A stretch of 64,000 nucleotides of DNA, from assembly GCF_014529945.1 (NCBI RefSeq), contig NZ_JACVFB010000001.1, positions 434,001 through 498,000 of the forward strand, given 5' to 3'. This document shows positions 1-8,318 of this stretch, piece after piece. Under the pieces are notes generated by a model. That model saw only the letters and a list, made by a program, of their open reading frames with translations. It was not told the origin of the DNA and made no database searches. The stretch is from Chitinophaga varians (GTDB lineage Bacteria > Bacteroidota > Bacteroidia > Chitinophagales > Chitinophagaceae). Positions within the stretch are counted from its first letter, which is position 1; every line of letters begins with the position of its first letter. A program made the translations under genes and the position numbers.

Positions 1-3000
1 TTGGTAGAGAAATTTGAGGCTAGGATAAAGCAGACGTATCCTGCTTTGGAGTTAATTTGGTGGTTTGAAGAACGTTTAGAAGATGAAATCATGCAACCTG
101 AGAACGAAGGGGTTCATAAATTTTTCTTTCAAGTTGAAGTGATAACGTTTAAAAAATTGATTGATTCTTTCGAAAAGCAAAAACACGGTTGGCTCCAAGG
201 ACGTTATATCCCTCAGTTACATAACACCGGCGTTATCCAACGGGAAATCAGGAATTTAACTTTTTCTAAAGCATCCCAAATACGTTTACTGGGCGATCTG
301 AATGAGATAATGAGACCTGTAGTGCAGGTAGATAGGCTCATAAAAAAAATTGGCTTTTCCCCCACCTTAGATGCTTCTCTTGTTTCTCATCTGGAAGCAT
401 TAAGTAATTACCTTATTGTAATCAAAAAGATGGTTGAATATACCTCTGAAACTATTCGTGAGGGCAGCTCAATATTAAATGAAAGAATTGAATATCCACC
501 TATCGACCTGCAAGGATTAATGGAGGAATTAGAGAAACTACCTAATTCAGATTTTTATCATCCGATCAAACAAATGTTACCATATGCTCTTAAAGATCTG
601 CTTTTAATTACAACTGGAAATTTACTCGAGAATATCTGGGCCGAAACGCGACAATCCGTTCTCCTCGTTTTAGGTAATGCAGGAAGCGGTAAAACGCATG
701 CTTTGGCCAACACTGTAGAGCGCCATCTATTTAGTGGGGCACCGGCTCTTATCATTCAAGCAAAAGGTAGCTCTTGTCAATCTTGGCCGGAATTATTGCG
801 AAATGCTCTGGATTTACCAACATGGAATGAAGATGAAATTTTAACCGCACTAGAGCTAATTGCCCTGCGGAAGGAAGCTACCGTGCTTAAAACCATTGTT
901 ACAGAAAAAAACATTGATCTTGCCAACGAATATTTTACCAATGGTTCCAAAGTGATCATAACGATTGATGGTATGGAGGAAGATATTCATAATTGGAATA
1001 TTTGGTATGAACGCATGGGAGAAAGTTTGTATATTATACAACGTTTTCCTTCTGTTAGGTTTGTTTTTACAGCAAGGCCTTATTTTGAGGATAGTACTAA
1101 AATTCCTAATGGGAAGGAATTTAAACGCCTAGTACTACCTGAAGAAGGAGATGTTAGTGTAAAAATGGTTGCGTCCCAGTATTTCACCCATTATAACATC
1201 GAAATAGAATCTCTTGATAGGGTTAGGGGTATTGATAGCTTATTTGCCCTCAAGTTGTTTTGTGATCTTTACCACGACCGCCACCTAGGTGACACAGACG
1301 AAATTGAAACTGCAGAGGAGAAATTACTCTTAAAAAAAGTTGACAAAATCAATACTGAGTTTATTTCTACTTTATCCCATTCGCCTGGTAAATCTCACAA
1401 TCCCGTTCTAGAAGCGGTGCGACATATTGCCGATGAGTTTTATAAGGTGCCAGAATTAGAACAGAAAAAGCTTTTGCAGGCTTTATCCTCTAGCTTGAAC
1501 TATCTTTCCTTTGGAGAAATTAGCCGACTACTTGATCATTTAGTAGCTCACGGTCTCTTGAATGAGGAGACTATCTCTGATTTTTCACCCTATTCCTCTT
1601 TAGTTACAAGATATACGCTATCCTATCAGTCTATAATGGAATTAATTATGTCGGATAAAATCTATCAGGAATTAAAATTGCAAGATAAGCCTATATTTCC
1701 TGTATTTCTGCTCGAAACAAGCAGCGTTTCTGACCGGCAGCCAACACACCTCAATAGCTATGATATGACACTTGATAAAGGAAAATCCCTAATTAATTAC
1801 CGTATTGTCCAAAATGTAGTCAACAAATTTCTGCAAGATGAAGATAAGATAATTGGAAGACAGGGTTTCCTTTCTGATGGACTAAGTGAAGAAATGATTT
1901 TGACATTACAGATGGGTGCATTAATGAATTCCAATGAAAACATCGTCGCAAAGTATAAACCAAAGTTAAAAAAACAGTTTATTGAAGATCGAAAATTAAG
2001 ATTTAAGATATTCTCAAAGTTAATACTGCCTGCCGGTCAACGTTCTAAAAGTCCTTTTGGAGCAAATTTTTTACACGAAATTTTGGCAAGCCAGCCTTCT
2101 GCTTTTGCCCGTGATCAAATTTGGATGGGACAGGATCAATATTCCGTGGCGTCAGATGGTAGGGGTATAGGTATTTTTAATGATGAATTTCATTTACATA
2201 CTGCACTTCTGACTATAGGTTCATATCATTTAACGTTATCTCCGATTGCGTTGCATGATGAAATGCCTTTAATTTACGCTTGGGCACTTTCTACACTTGA
2301 CCAGCGAATTCGTAACCGACTGACAAAGGCATTGTGTGAATGGGCAATTAAACAGCCCTATGAGTTTATTTTGCTTCTAGAAAAATTATTCATGGAAGCT
2401 GACCCTCAGATACAGGAAGATCTTGCATCAATCGCTATGGGGTTAGCCGGAAAGATTGACCATTGCGATGAAATCCTAAGAGATTTGGCAAATTGGGCTT
2501 TTGCCAACATTTTCATGAGTTCGACTAATCATCGCAACATCATAGTTCGTCATGGATTCCGTGCCGTGATCGAACGAGCATACCAGTATGGGTTAGTAAG
2601 CGAAGATTACCTAAAGAGGTGCCATCCTCAAATGCTCCAATTTATAGTTCCGATTCCTTTGGATTATGACGCTCTTACGGTCCAAACTGAAGAATTTTAT
2701 CCAATTGTACACGACTTAGCTTGGTATGTTATTAAAGAGGTAGACGATAATTTTTTAAGGTTAGCGAATTCCGGGTCCAACAAGAGCGCAATAGATGCCT
2801 TTTACCAAGCATTTCACGAGCAAGCAAAAGACTCACCAGTGAATAGTCATAATTGGACTAAGGCCGCGGCTATTGCCTACATGAAAAGTCTTGGGTTTAA
2901 CAGAAAAGTCGGTAATACAATCACTGAGGCAACTCATGGTATGAAAAGTACGATCTATACTTGCGAGGAAAAATATACTTGGCTTGCAGTCCATTACCTT

Positions 3001-4008
3001 AAGGGATATTTGTCTGATTACTTGCCATACGTCCCTAACCAATCTGGGAATGAGACACGCCTAATAGGTTATCATCAAATAGAATCCATTCCTAACCCCG
3101 CTGAATTGATTAGTTTTGATAGTTCGTTGTTATTCAGAAGTGTTCCTATTGCACTAAATGGGTTGGTTATTAAGGAGACGTTAACCCCTGAATTAGACAT
3201 GACATTGCCAGTTGATAAAGCCATAATCCAGGCTATCACCTTGGAACCTGATTTAGATCCTGTAAATTGGCTAGAGTATGCCTCCGACGACTTAGGAGTA
3301 AAGGATGTTGAGGACGAGTGGTTGGCTTTCTATAATTATACAAATACTACAGATTCTCAAAAAAGTATGGATACTAGTTTGGCTGGACGTGCCGGAATTA
3401 TTGAAAAAGGACAGGTAAGTTGTTTAATGGAAAGTATCATGACCCCGGATGCGCAGTTTAACTTACTTAATAATCTGAACAGACTGGATGCGTTCCCCGA
3501 TACTGATTCCTACAGCAATCCAACCGATATTGTATGGATGGATTGGATTGGAGAGGTTGAAAATGAACTATCATATTTTCTACCTGATGGACAAGAAAAG
3601 TTCATTTTTTCGACAATTACAAGTGTAACGACAATGAGATCTGGCGAGGAGGTATCCCTTAAGATTCCATCCAAATTTATTCGTAATTTACTTGGTATTG
3701 TATCGATGGAAGAAAACTGTTTTTTCAATGCAATGGGGGAGGTAATCGCATTTTATCAAGATTGCGGACAAACACCCAAGGGGGGACAACAACTATTGCT
3801 TGTCAAAAAAACGCTGCTACTGGAAGCTTTAAATAGCCGTAATCTAGAATTAATCTGGTTCGTAGAGCTGTTTAAGCGCGAAAGAATACCTTATCTAAAA
3901 TCGTTAAATCGTGAAAATTTTTGCCGACGATGCAGAAAGTACTTTACCTGGTTTGAAAATGGCAGTATAGTCTGGCGAAAAGTGTGGGATGCAGAGGCTT
4001 GTAACTGA
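1..4008 (+). CDS. Large P-loop (STAND/NACHT-like) NTPase, probably 5'-truncated by the window edge
   Basis: The 1335 visible residues start with a TTG at base 1 and the frame is open to the edge, so the true start may lie upstream. Seen: an all-alpha-looking N-terminal region (about 1-215), a Walker A motif GNAGSGKTH at 225-233, a Walker B strand VIITID at 318-323 followed by acidic residues, and an FVFTARPYF strand near 353-361 that fits the sensor position of STAND/AAA-type ATPases. About 900 residues follow with no motif I recognise; they have the helical character of the long sensor regions in STAND proteins. No nuclease, TIR or protease signature is visible. Codon use is AT-rich compared with the Sus loci, which fits an acquired gene. 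The next features are a small-RNA candidate and unknown genes. Inference: a defence-type signalling ATPase (Avs-like) is the best guess, but only the P-loop NTPase call is secure. Confidence 0.6.
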   Translation: MVEKFEARIKQTYPALELIWWFEERLEDEIMQPENEGVHKFFFQVEVITFKKLIDSFEKQKHGWLQGRYIPQLHNTGVIQREIRNLTFSKASQIRLLGDLNEIMRPVVQVDRLIKKIGFSPTLDASLVSHLEALSNYLIVIKKMVEYTSETIREGSSILNERIEYPPIDLQGLMEELEKLPNSDFYHPIKQMLPYALKDLLLITTGNLLENIWAETRQSVLLVLGNAGSGKTHALANTVERHLFSGAPALIIQAKGSSCQSWPELLRNALDLPTWNEDEILTALELIALRKEATVLKTIVTEKNIDLANEYFTNGSKVIITIDGMEEDIHNWNIWYERMGESLYIIQRFPSVRFVFTARPYFEDSTKIPNGKEFKRLVLPEEGDVSVKMVASQYFTHYNIEIESLDRVRGIDSLFALKLFCDLYHDRHLGDTDEIETAEEKLLLKKVDKINTEFISTLSHSPGKSHNPVLEAVRHIADEFYKVPELEQKKLLQALSSSLNYLSFGEISRLLDHLVAHGLLNEETISDFSPYSSLVTRYTLSYQSIMELIMSDKIYQELKLQDKPIFPVFLLETSSVSDRQPTHLNSYDMTLDKGKSLINYRIVQNVVNKFLQDEDKIIGRQGFLSDGLSEEMILTLQMGALMNSNENIVAKYKPKLKKQFIEDRKLRFKIFSKLILPAGQRSKSPFGANFLHEILASQPSAFARDQIWMGQDQYSVASDGRGIGIFNDEFHLHTALLTIGSYHLTLSPIALHDEMPLIYAWALSTLDQRIRNRLTKALCEWAIKQPYEFILLLEKLFMEADPQIQEDLASIAMGLAGKIDHCDEILRDLANWAFANIFMSSTNHRNIIVRHGFRAVIERAYQYGLVSEDYLKRCHPQMLQFIVPIPLDYDALTVQTEEFYPIVHDLAWYVIKEVDDNFLRLANSGSNKSAIDAFYQAFHEQAKDSPVNSHNWTKAAAIAYMKSLGFNRKVGNTITEATHGMKSTIYTCEEKYTWLAVHYLKGYLSDYLPYVPNQSGNETRLIGYHQIESIPNPAELISFDSSLLFRSVPIALNGLVIKETLTPELDMTLPVDKAIIQAITLEPDLDPVNWLEYASDDLGVKDVEDEWLAFYNYTNTTDSQKSMDTSLAGRAGIIEKGQVSCLMESIMTPDAQFNLLNNLNRLDAFPDTDSYSNPTDIVWMDWIGEVENELSYFLPDGQEKFIFSTITSVTTMRSGEEVSLKIPSKFIRNLLGIVSMEENCFFNAMGEVIAFYQDCGQTPKGGQQLLLVKKTLLLEALNSRNLELIWFVELFKRERIPYLKSLNRENFCRRCRKYFTWFENGSIVWRKVWDAEACN

Positions 4009-4069
4009 GCAACTAAAAACTTAGAAAAATTACTGGTAGATCGTCCTTTTAGTATAAATTTTAGCCCGG

Positions 4070-4101
4070 TTTGGCAATTTCGTGTGAAATTGCTACTTTT
4101 G
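4070..4101 (+). promoter_or_regulatory. Consensus Bacteroidota housekeeping promoter
   Basis: TTTG at 4070-4073, a 20-nt spacer, then TACTTTTG at 4094-4101. This matches the Bacteroidota sigma-ABfr consensus (TTTG, 19-21 nt, TAnnTTTG) at every fixed position. No protein gene begins downstream, and a terminator lies about 180 bp further on, so the promoter probably drives a non-coding RNA. Confidence 0.6.
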
Positions 4102-4107
4102 TTCGTT

Positions 4108-4287
4108 TTGACAAGCGTCTAAAATCGCATAAATTCAGCTATTTGAAAAGGGGACTCTTTCGGGTACCTATGGGTAAATATAACTAAAGCTGCTGTATGG
4201 TGGAGGGTTTCGCTGGGTTCTGAGGAGTCCCAGCGGGATCACAGACAACTTATAAACCTCGCGCTGGTCGCGGGGTTTTGTTTTTTT
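4108..4287 (+). ncRNA. Candidate small RNA of about 180 nt with two competing stems
   Basis: The segment lies between a consensus promoter (4070-4101) and a strong intrinsic terminator (4257-4287) and has no convincing reading frame. Two mutually exclusive pairings are visible. GGGACTC (4151-4157) can pair with GAGTCCC (4225-4231). CGCTGGG (4211-4217) can pair with CCCAGCG (4229-4235), and the two pairings share bases 4229-4231. That layout suits a structured regulatory RNA. It does not show the SRP RNA tetraloop region or the tmRNA tRNA-like end. A 6S-type RNA is possible but I cannot identify the family. The transcript start is estimated from the -7 box. Confidence 0.45.
4257..4287 (+). terminator. 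Rho-independent terminator
   Basis: CCTCGCG (4257-4263), loop CTGGT, CGCGGGG (4269-4275) form a 7-bp stem with one G-U pair. TTTTGTTTTTTT (4276-4287) follows. This is a textbook plus-strand intrinsic terminator. Confidence 0.75.
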
Positions 4288-4470
4288 AGTTGAGTGTTTA
4301 GTCGAGTTCCTTCTGTATAACCCCGATTTCTTTCCCGTACTTTATAAAATCTGTATCTCACCTATCAAGATTTCTAGTAGGCTGTTCTAAATAGACTAAG
4401 GGAACTCCGATACGATTCGCTAACAATGAAAGCTCCATTTCATTTTGTGATTTGGATAGTGAGCGGGATC

Positions 4471-4510
4471 AAACAGGAAAAGCTAATCGTAAGATTAGCT
4501 TTTCCTGTTT
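4471..4510. repeat. Perfect 18-bp inverted repeat, hairpin downstream of the 4574-5020 gene
   Basis: Bases 4471-4488 and 4493-4510 are exact reverse complements around a GTAA loop. The hairpin lies about 60 bp past the stop codon of the minus-strand gene at 4574. It has no long T tract on either side, only TTTT inside the arm, so it may be a stability or processing hairpin and not a classical terminator. Confidence 0.6.
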
Positions 4511-4573
4511 AGATGAAGAGGTTGCGCTATTGCTTAGGGAATAATATTATTTTACGTTATCCTCCCAAAGATG

Positions 4574-5020
4574 TTATTGTAATGATTTACTAAAATCCAC
4601 AACGCTTAGTTCAAAGGTTTCCCTAAGTTCATCAAAATTAAACTTTTGTTCAAAGTTTACATTGGCGATATTATCGATATCTATTACTTTGAACTCAATA
4701 TCATCCAACCCGGTCCCAAAAATAATTTCCTGAGTAATTTTACAATTCTTATTATCGCTAACTTGTAATATGATGCTTAATGTTATATCATTAGGTCTCT
4801 GTCCATTCTCCTCTTCTATGTCCTCTTTGAATGTATATGATATGGAAAACGTAAATACTTCTTTTTTATCTCCTTCAAGCGAATGAAGTATAAAATTGTT
4901 TTTTTGCCCATAAATCACCTCTTTCTTTACTAATGATTCAACACCTGTTTTAAGTAAATAAGTATTGAGATGGTTTTCTATTCGTAAAATTTCATTATTG
5001 ATGAATGATTTTAAATTCAT
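4574..5020 (-). CDS. Hypothetical protein, 148 aa
   Basis: I do not recognise the family. The protein is acidic and probably cytoplasmic, with no signal peptide, no membrane segment and no cysteine-rich motif. The N-terminal third looks helical, and the rest alternates hydrophobic and charged residues in the manner of beta strands. ATG at 5020 is chosen because it follows the end of an upstream small reading frame (5031) by only 10 bp, which suggests one transcription unit. Base composition is low in GC compared with the Sus loci. The size, acidity and partner frame would fit an immunity or small accessory protein of an acquired element, but that is a guess. Confidence 0.6.
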   Translation of the reverse strand: MNLKSFINNEILRIENHLNTYLLKTGVESLVKKEVIYGQKNNFILHSLEGDKKEVFTFSISYTFKEDIEEENGQRPNDITLSIILQVSDNKNCKITQEIIFGTGLDDIEFKVIDIDNIANVNFEQKFNFDELRETFELSVVDFSKSLQ

Positions 5021-5030
5021 TAGATTTTAT

Positions 5031-5227
5031 TTATAATTCTGCGGCTTCAGAAGGCACTACACCAGATGGATGCGAATCTCCTTTCGCATTCCAATCATCT
5101 AGAGCTTCTCCCATACTCCTACATAATCGTCAGTTGGTTTAATGCTTGCGTGTTCCTTTCCGTCTTGAATTATTTCTAAATTACTCAATTTTTCTACGAC
5201 GACCCCTAAAATATCTGTATCACCCAT
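5031..5227 (-). pseudogene. Small gene (about 65 codons) interrupted by a frameshift
   Basis: From ATG at 5227 the frame reads 42 codons (MGDTDILGVVVEKLS...) and stops at 5099. A second frame overlaps its end (ATG at 5114, 27 codons ending PSEAAEL) and stops at 5031, 10 bp before the next gene. The span is 197 bp, one base short of 66 codons. A single-base deletion near 5110-5120 would therefore join the two halves into one acidic protein. I do not recognise the product. Alternatively these are two real tiny overlapping genes. Confidence 0.4.
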
Positions 5228-5294
5228 TTTTTCAAAAAAAACTTAGTTGCCGGGCTGTTTAACTTAGGTTCTGTCGAAAGTCGCGGCGCTTCCC

Positions 5295-6050
5295 TTACAT
5301 GATAACTGTGTTTGATTGATGTAGTCCGCATAATTCATTAAATACGGACTGTAACTTATTGGCTATCCGTAAATGCCCTTCCTTGTTAAGGTGGATAGGA
5401 TCCTGAAAATACGTCCTTTTCTGTGGCACCAGGGCATGGGTATTGATGTATCTGATTTTCTTATTCCTGAATTCATGGTGCTCTATAACTTTACTCGCAG
5501 ACCTCCTTGTTTTTTGGTCGAATTTGTCCAATACAGGAAAGGGAGACAGAAGGATGATGTCATAATTCAACTGATCTAGTAGTTCTATAAACTGTCTCAG
5601 CTCAGCTTTCCTTACTTGTAACTTTTTTTCGGTAACGGAAACAAGCGTATCAAAAGCTAATTTAAACCAGGACTTTACTACGACTTTAAGATATTGTGGT
5701 CGGGAGACCATTCCGGCTTTGGCAGCGGGAGGAGTATCAGCACTGGTTTCCCTGACTACCTTCTTTTTCTTTTTTAATTTCAGGGAAGAGAATAGTTCCT
5801 TTTTGAGACTGAAAGTAAATTCATGATTCCCCAACTGTATTAATAAAATATGCGGAGCAAACTCATGGATATTGTCGGTTTTCTGACGAAAATTTTTTAA
5901 TGCAACATACTCTTGTGTTTTTTTTTCAAATGTGATTTCCTCAGAATTGACAGCGGAAATCAACACATCGACAAAATTATCTTTTTGATTGGGTAAGCCA
6001 TAGCCGGCAATGTGACATCCTCCAATTGCAAGGACTTTAATATTCTTCAT
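5295..6050 (-). CDS. SGNH/GDSL-like protein with altered catalytic block I
   Basis: 251 aa, no signal peptide, probably cytoplasmic. The fold is suggested by three blocks in the right order: IGGCHIAGYGL near residue 9 (block I, normally GDSxTxG), IQLGNHEF near 75-82 (block III, normally GxND), and DPIHLNKEGH near 220 (block V, the DxxH pair). The nucleophile serine of block I is replaced: the residues read Gly-Gly-Cys-His, with Cys where Ser is expected. Asn of block III is kept, as are Asp and His of block V. A lysine-rich insert lies near residues 92-97. It could be a cysteine-nucleophile hydrolase or a non-catalytic relative. It is a lone gene facing away from locus A. Confidence 0.6.
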   Translation of the reverse strand: MKNIKVLAIGGCHIAGYGLPNQKDNFVDVLISAVNSEEITFEKKTQEYVALKNFRQKTDNIHEFAPHILLIQLGNHEFTFSLKKELFSSLKLKKKKKVVRETSADTPPAAKAGMVSRPQYLKVVVKSWFKLAFDTLVSVTEKKLQVRKAELRQFIELLDQLNYDIILLSPFPVLDKFDQKTRRSASKVIEHHEFRNKKIRYINTHALVPQKRTYFQDPIHLNKEGHLRIANKLQSVFNELCGLHQSNTVIM

Positions 6051-6190
6051 TATACAAGGCCTGGGTACAGCTTTGTGGTCAATGGTGGGTTAAGGACTAT
6101 TTGCTAAAACGTTAGTATGACTATTCAAATGTGATGAAGTTTAAAAGAGATTTAATTTTACACTATTTTTTTTCGACAGCCGCTTATTAA

Positions 6191-6415
6191 TTATATGCCC
6201 GCCCTTTTCTCTTCCTTATTTTTACTTTCACTTTTACCGGGATGGGTAGAATCCCTGAAACCGGAGTTCAGTGTCAATGTCATTTTATGATTGCCGCACC
6301 CATGTTGTTTTCTCCCGGAAGGTCAGGTGGTAATGATAGGTATCCTTTTAGCCAGCTTTTCCGGATGCCCGGGTGACGGCTTTCCACTGGCCTGAGGTAT
6401 ATACCGGCGGCCGCA
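6191..6415 (-). pseudogene. Decayed 3' end of an outer-membrane beta-barrel gene
   Basis: The stretch from the stop-like TTA at 6191 to about 6415 aligns by eye with the last roughly 290 bp of the intact barrel gene at 36751-39141. Shared blocks include ATGCCCGCCCTTTTCTCTTC, CATTTTATGATTGCCG, GTTTTCTCCCGGAA, GATAGGTATCC and AGCCAGCTTTTCCGGATGCC. Two internal segments are missing here (between 6307 and 6308 and near 6347) and the frame is broken. It is a remnant of a lost paralogue. The rest of 6051-6591 shows no gene and would contain the promoter of the downstream sigma factor. Confidence 0.75.
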
Positions 6416-6591
6416 AAGCTGGTCCAGCTGCACCCCGGAAGCTACCCTAAAAGGTACAATATGATTTGGGGGGATTTCAAAATGCCCCAAATTCTTACGG
6501 CGCCCCTTGCTAATATTTATGTATAAATCGGTTAAATGCTACTATAAAGTGCCCGGGGATGTTGTTATCTTCCTGGCAAATTGAATAGTGA

Positions 6592-7140
6592 ATGGCGCCT
6601 GAATTATCGCCCCTTTCCAATGACGACATTTATTTGTTAACAGGGCTGGCACAGGGTGACGCTATGGTATTTCGTTTAATATATCAATCGTATGAGCGAA
6701 AGATATATAACATAGCATTCTATTATACCGGTTCTGAAGAAGATGCTGAAGACATCGTACAGGACGTATTTACGTCCCTCTGGTTACGACGTGAAAAGAT
6801 TGAATTAAAAGGTCCACTTGAAAACTATATTGCCCGCTGTGCAAAATATACCGCCTTTTTTTATCTCAAAATGAGACAAAAGAAAAAGGACGCTACAGAA
6901 CAGGCAACACCCCCTCACGCATTGGATGGCCCGGAGGAGCGTGTCCGTTATAAAGACATGCAGGCCTACCTCCATACCCTGCTGGAATCCCTTTCCCATA
7001 AAACCCGGGAGATATTTTACCTGAGCCGCTATAACGGACTTAGCTATACGGAAATAGCGAACAGAATGGAAATCTCTGTAAAAACAGTGGAATATCATGT
7101 ATCCCTGGCCCTTAGAAAAATAGCCTCAGGAAAATTTTAA
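6592..7140 (+). CDS. ECF RNA polymerase sigma factor (locus A)
   Basis: 182 aa. Sigma region 2 spans about residues 24-90, with the characteristic DAEDIVQDVF segment. Region 4 (about 120-175) has the helix-turn-helix YTEIANRMEISVKTVEYHV. Length and layout are those of FecI-like sigma factors paired with FecR-type membrane anti-sigma factors. The anti-sigma gene follows after 78 bp, then SusC and SusD. It would direct polymerase to the downstream uptake genes when the receptor is loaded. No perfect housekeeping promoter is visible upstream; TATCTTCC near 6565 is a weak -7 candidate. Confidence 0.93.
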   Translation: MAPELSPLSNDDIYLLTGLAQGDAMVFRLIYQSYERKIYNIAFYYTGSEEDAEDIVQDVFTSLWLRREKIELKGPLENYIARCAKYTAFFYLKMRQKKKDATEQATPPHALDGPEERVRYKDMQAYLHTLLESLSHKTREIFYLSRYNGLSYTEIANRMEISVKTVEYHVSLALRKIASGKF

Positions 7141-7141
7141 A

Positions 7142-7165
7142 TTTTTTTTAAATCGGTTTAGGGTA
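7142..7165 (+). promoter_or_regulatory. Sigma/anti-sigma gap element (locus A copy)
   Basis: A T tract (7142-7149) is followed 9 nt later by TAGGGTA (7159-7165), about 55 nt before the anti-sigma start. The same arrangement recurs in the other sigma-FecR gaps of this window. It is a candidate promoter of the cognate ECF sigma factor. Confidence 0.35.
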
Positions 7166-7218
7166 TACAGGGTGTTTTATACACTCATATAACCGACGGC
7201 CTTTTCAAGAACAATGCT

Positions 7219-8169
7219 ATGGCGCCGATAGACAGAGCTCTGCTGGAAAAATATTTTAACGGGGAATGTACGCGGGAAGAAGAAAACCTGGTATATCGAT
7301 GGCTGGAAGAGAACGATCTGGACGAGTATCCCGACGTACACAGTGAGAGGAAGCATGACCGGAAGTTGAGAAAAGGATGGAAACAATTATCCAGGCTTGA
7401 TGAAGGACTCAGCGCCGTGCCAGCCCCGGGAAGTAGTTATACCGCCCGTGGAAGGTGGTGGATAGCTGCTGCCATGCTGGTCGTATTAGTGGGTGTGGGT
7501 TTTATTTATCTGAACTATTTCCGCGGTTATGAAAAAGAATATACTACTTCATTTGGTGAGGTCAGGAGTTTTCGCCTGGCAGACGGCACTACCGTCACGC
7601 TCAACGCATGTTCTGTATTAAAGGTGAGAGGCGACTTTGGCCGGCAGCACCGGGATGTACAACTTCAGGGCGAAGCTTGTTTTGACGTCTACAGTCAACC
7701 GGGACAAGCCTTTACTGTGCACGCCGGTAAACTGTCCGTGACCGCCCTGGGGACCGGTTTTAACGTTACTGCCTTTGTTGATGCGCCGCAGGTCATCGTT
7801 TCCCTGGCAAATGGTAAAGTGTTGGTGGAAAAGGACAGTTCTCCGGGCGTTATACTGGCACCTGGAGAAGAGGTGGTATATACCAGAAAGGGAGACCATA
7901 TCGAAAAAGAGAAATTTAGCTTCAGGAAACGTTTTGCCTGGAAACAGAGGGTCATTTATTTCGACAACGCCGACATCAACGAAGTACTTGTCAGACTGGA
8001 GAGATTTTATGGGGTACAATTTGATATCAACCAATTAAAGTCGCGGCAGTGGCGACTTACCGGAGAATACAGCAATCCGACATTGCAGGAAGTACTGGAA
8101 AGCCTGTCTTTTAACTATGACTTTAAATACAGGATAGAAGCCGGGAAAGTAATCCTGTCTGAATTTTAA
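7219..8169 (+). CDS. FecR-type anti-sigma factor (locus A)
   Basis: 316 aa. The N-terminal cytoplasmic sigma-binding region (about 1-75) contains LLEKYFNGECTREEENLVYRW. A single membrane segment follows at about 80-100 (WWIAAAMLVVLVGVGFIYL). The periplasmic FecR domain covers about 110-215 (FRLADGTTVTLNACS, later GEVVYT-like end). The C-terminal DUF4974 domain covers about 245-315 (IYFDNADINEVLVRLERFYG). It is inner-membrane anchored, holds the sigma factor of 6592-7140, and receives the signal from the STN domain of the next gene's product. ATG at 7219 fits the full N-terminal region. Confidence 0.93.
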   Translation: MAPIDRALLEKYFNGECTREEENLVYRWLEENDLDEYPDVHSERKHDRKLRKGWKQLSRLDEGLSAVPAPGSSYTARGRWWIAAAMLVVLVGVGFIYLNYFRGYEKEYTTSFGEVRSFRLADGTTVTLNACSVLKVRGDFGRQHRDVQLQGEACFDVYSQPGQAFTVHAGKLSVTALGTGFNVTAFVDAPQVIVSLANGKVLVEKDSSPGVILAPGEEVVYTRKGDHIEKEKFSFRKRFAWKQRVIYFDNADINEVLVRLERFYGVQFDINQLKSRQWRLTGEYSNPTLQEVLESLSFNYDFKYRIEAGKVILSEF

Positions 8170-8199
8170 AATCCGATATACATATGTAGTAACCGCATT

Positions 8200-8232
8200 A
8201 AAAAAAGCCGGTAATCGGACAGGACTACCGGC
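8200..8232 (-). terminator. Minus-strand intrinsic terminator between FecR and SusC (antisense RNA candidate)
   Basis: GCCGGTA (8207-8213) and TACCGGC (8226-8232) form a perfect 7-bp stem. On the minus strand the stem is followed by seven T (plus-strand A tract 8200-8206). It therefore terminates transcription running opposite to susC. In loci B and C the same gap carries an equivalent hairpin. Confidence 0.6.
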
Positions 8233-8318
8233 CTGTTAATGTAAAAATGCGTCATCGTGCGGAAAGTGGAGCCTCCGCGCACAGGCGACGTTTGCTTAAA
8301 CAAAAACACGTTAAAAGT

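Noticed and set aside
8247..8318. Upstream in-frame start of the locus A SusC
   Set aside because: It adds an Arg-rich leader before the signal peptide; the AAAAGTATG context at 8319 matches the locus B start.
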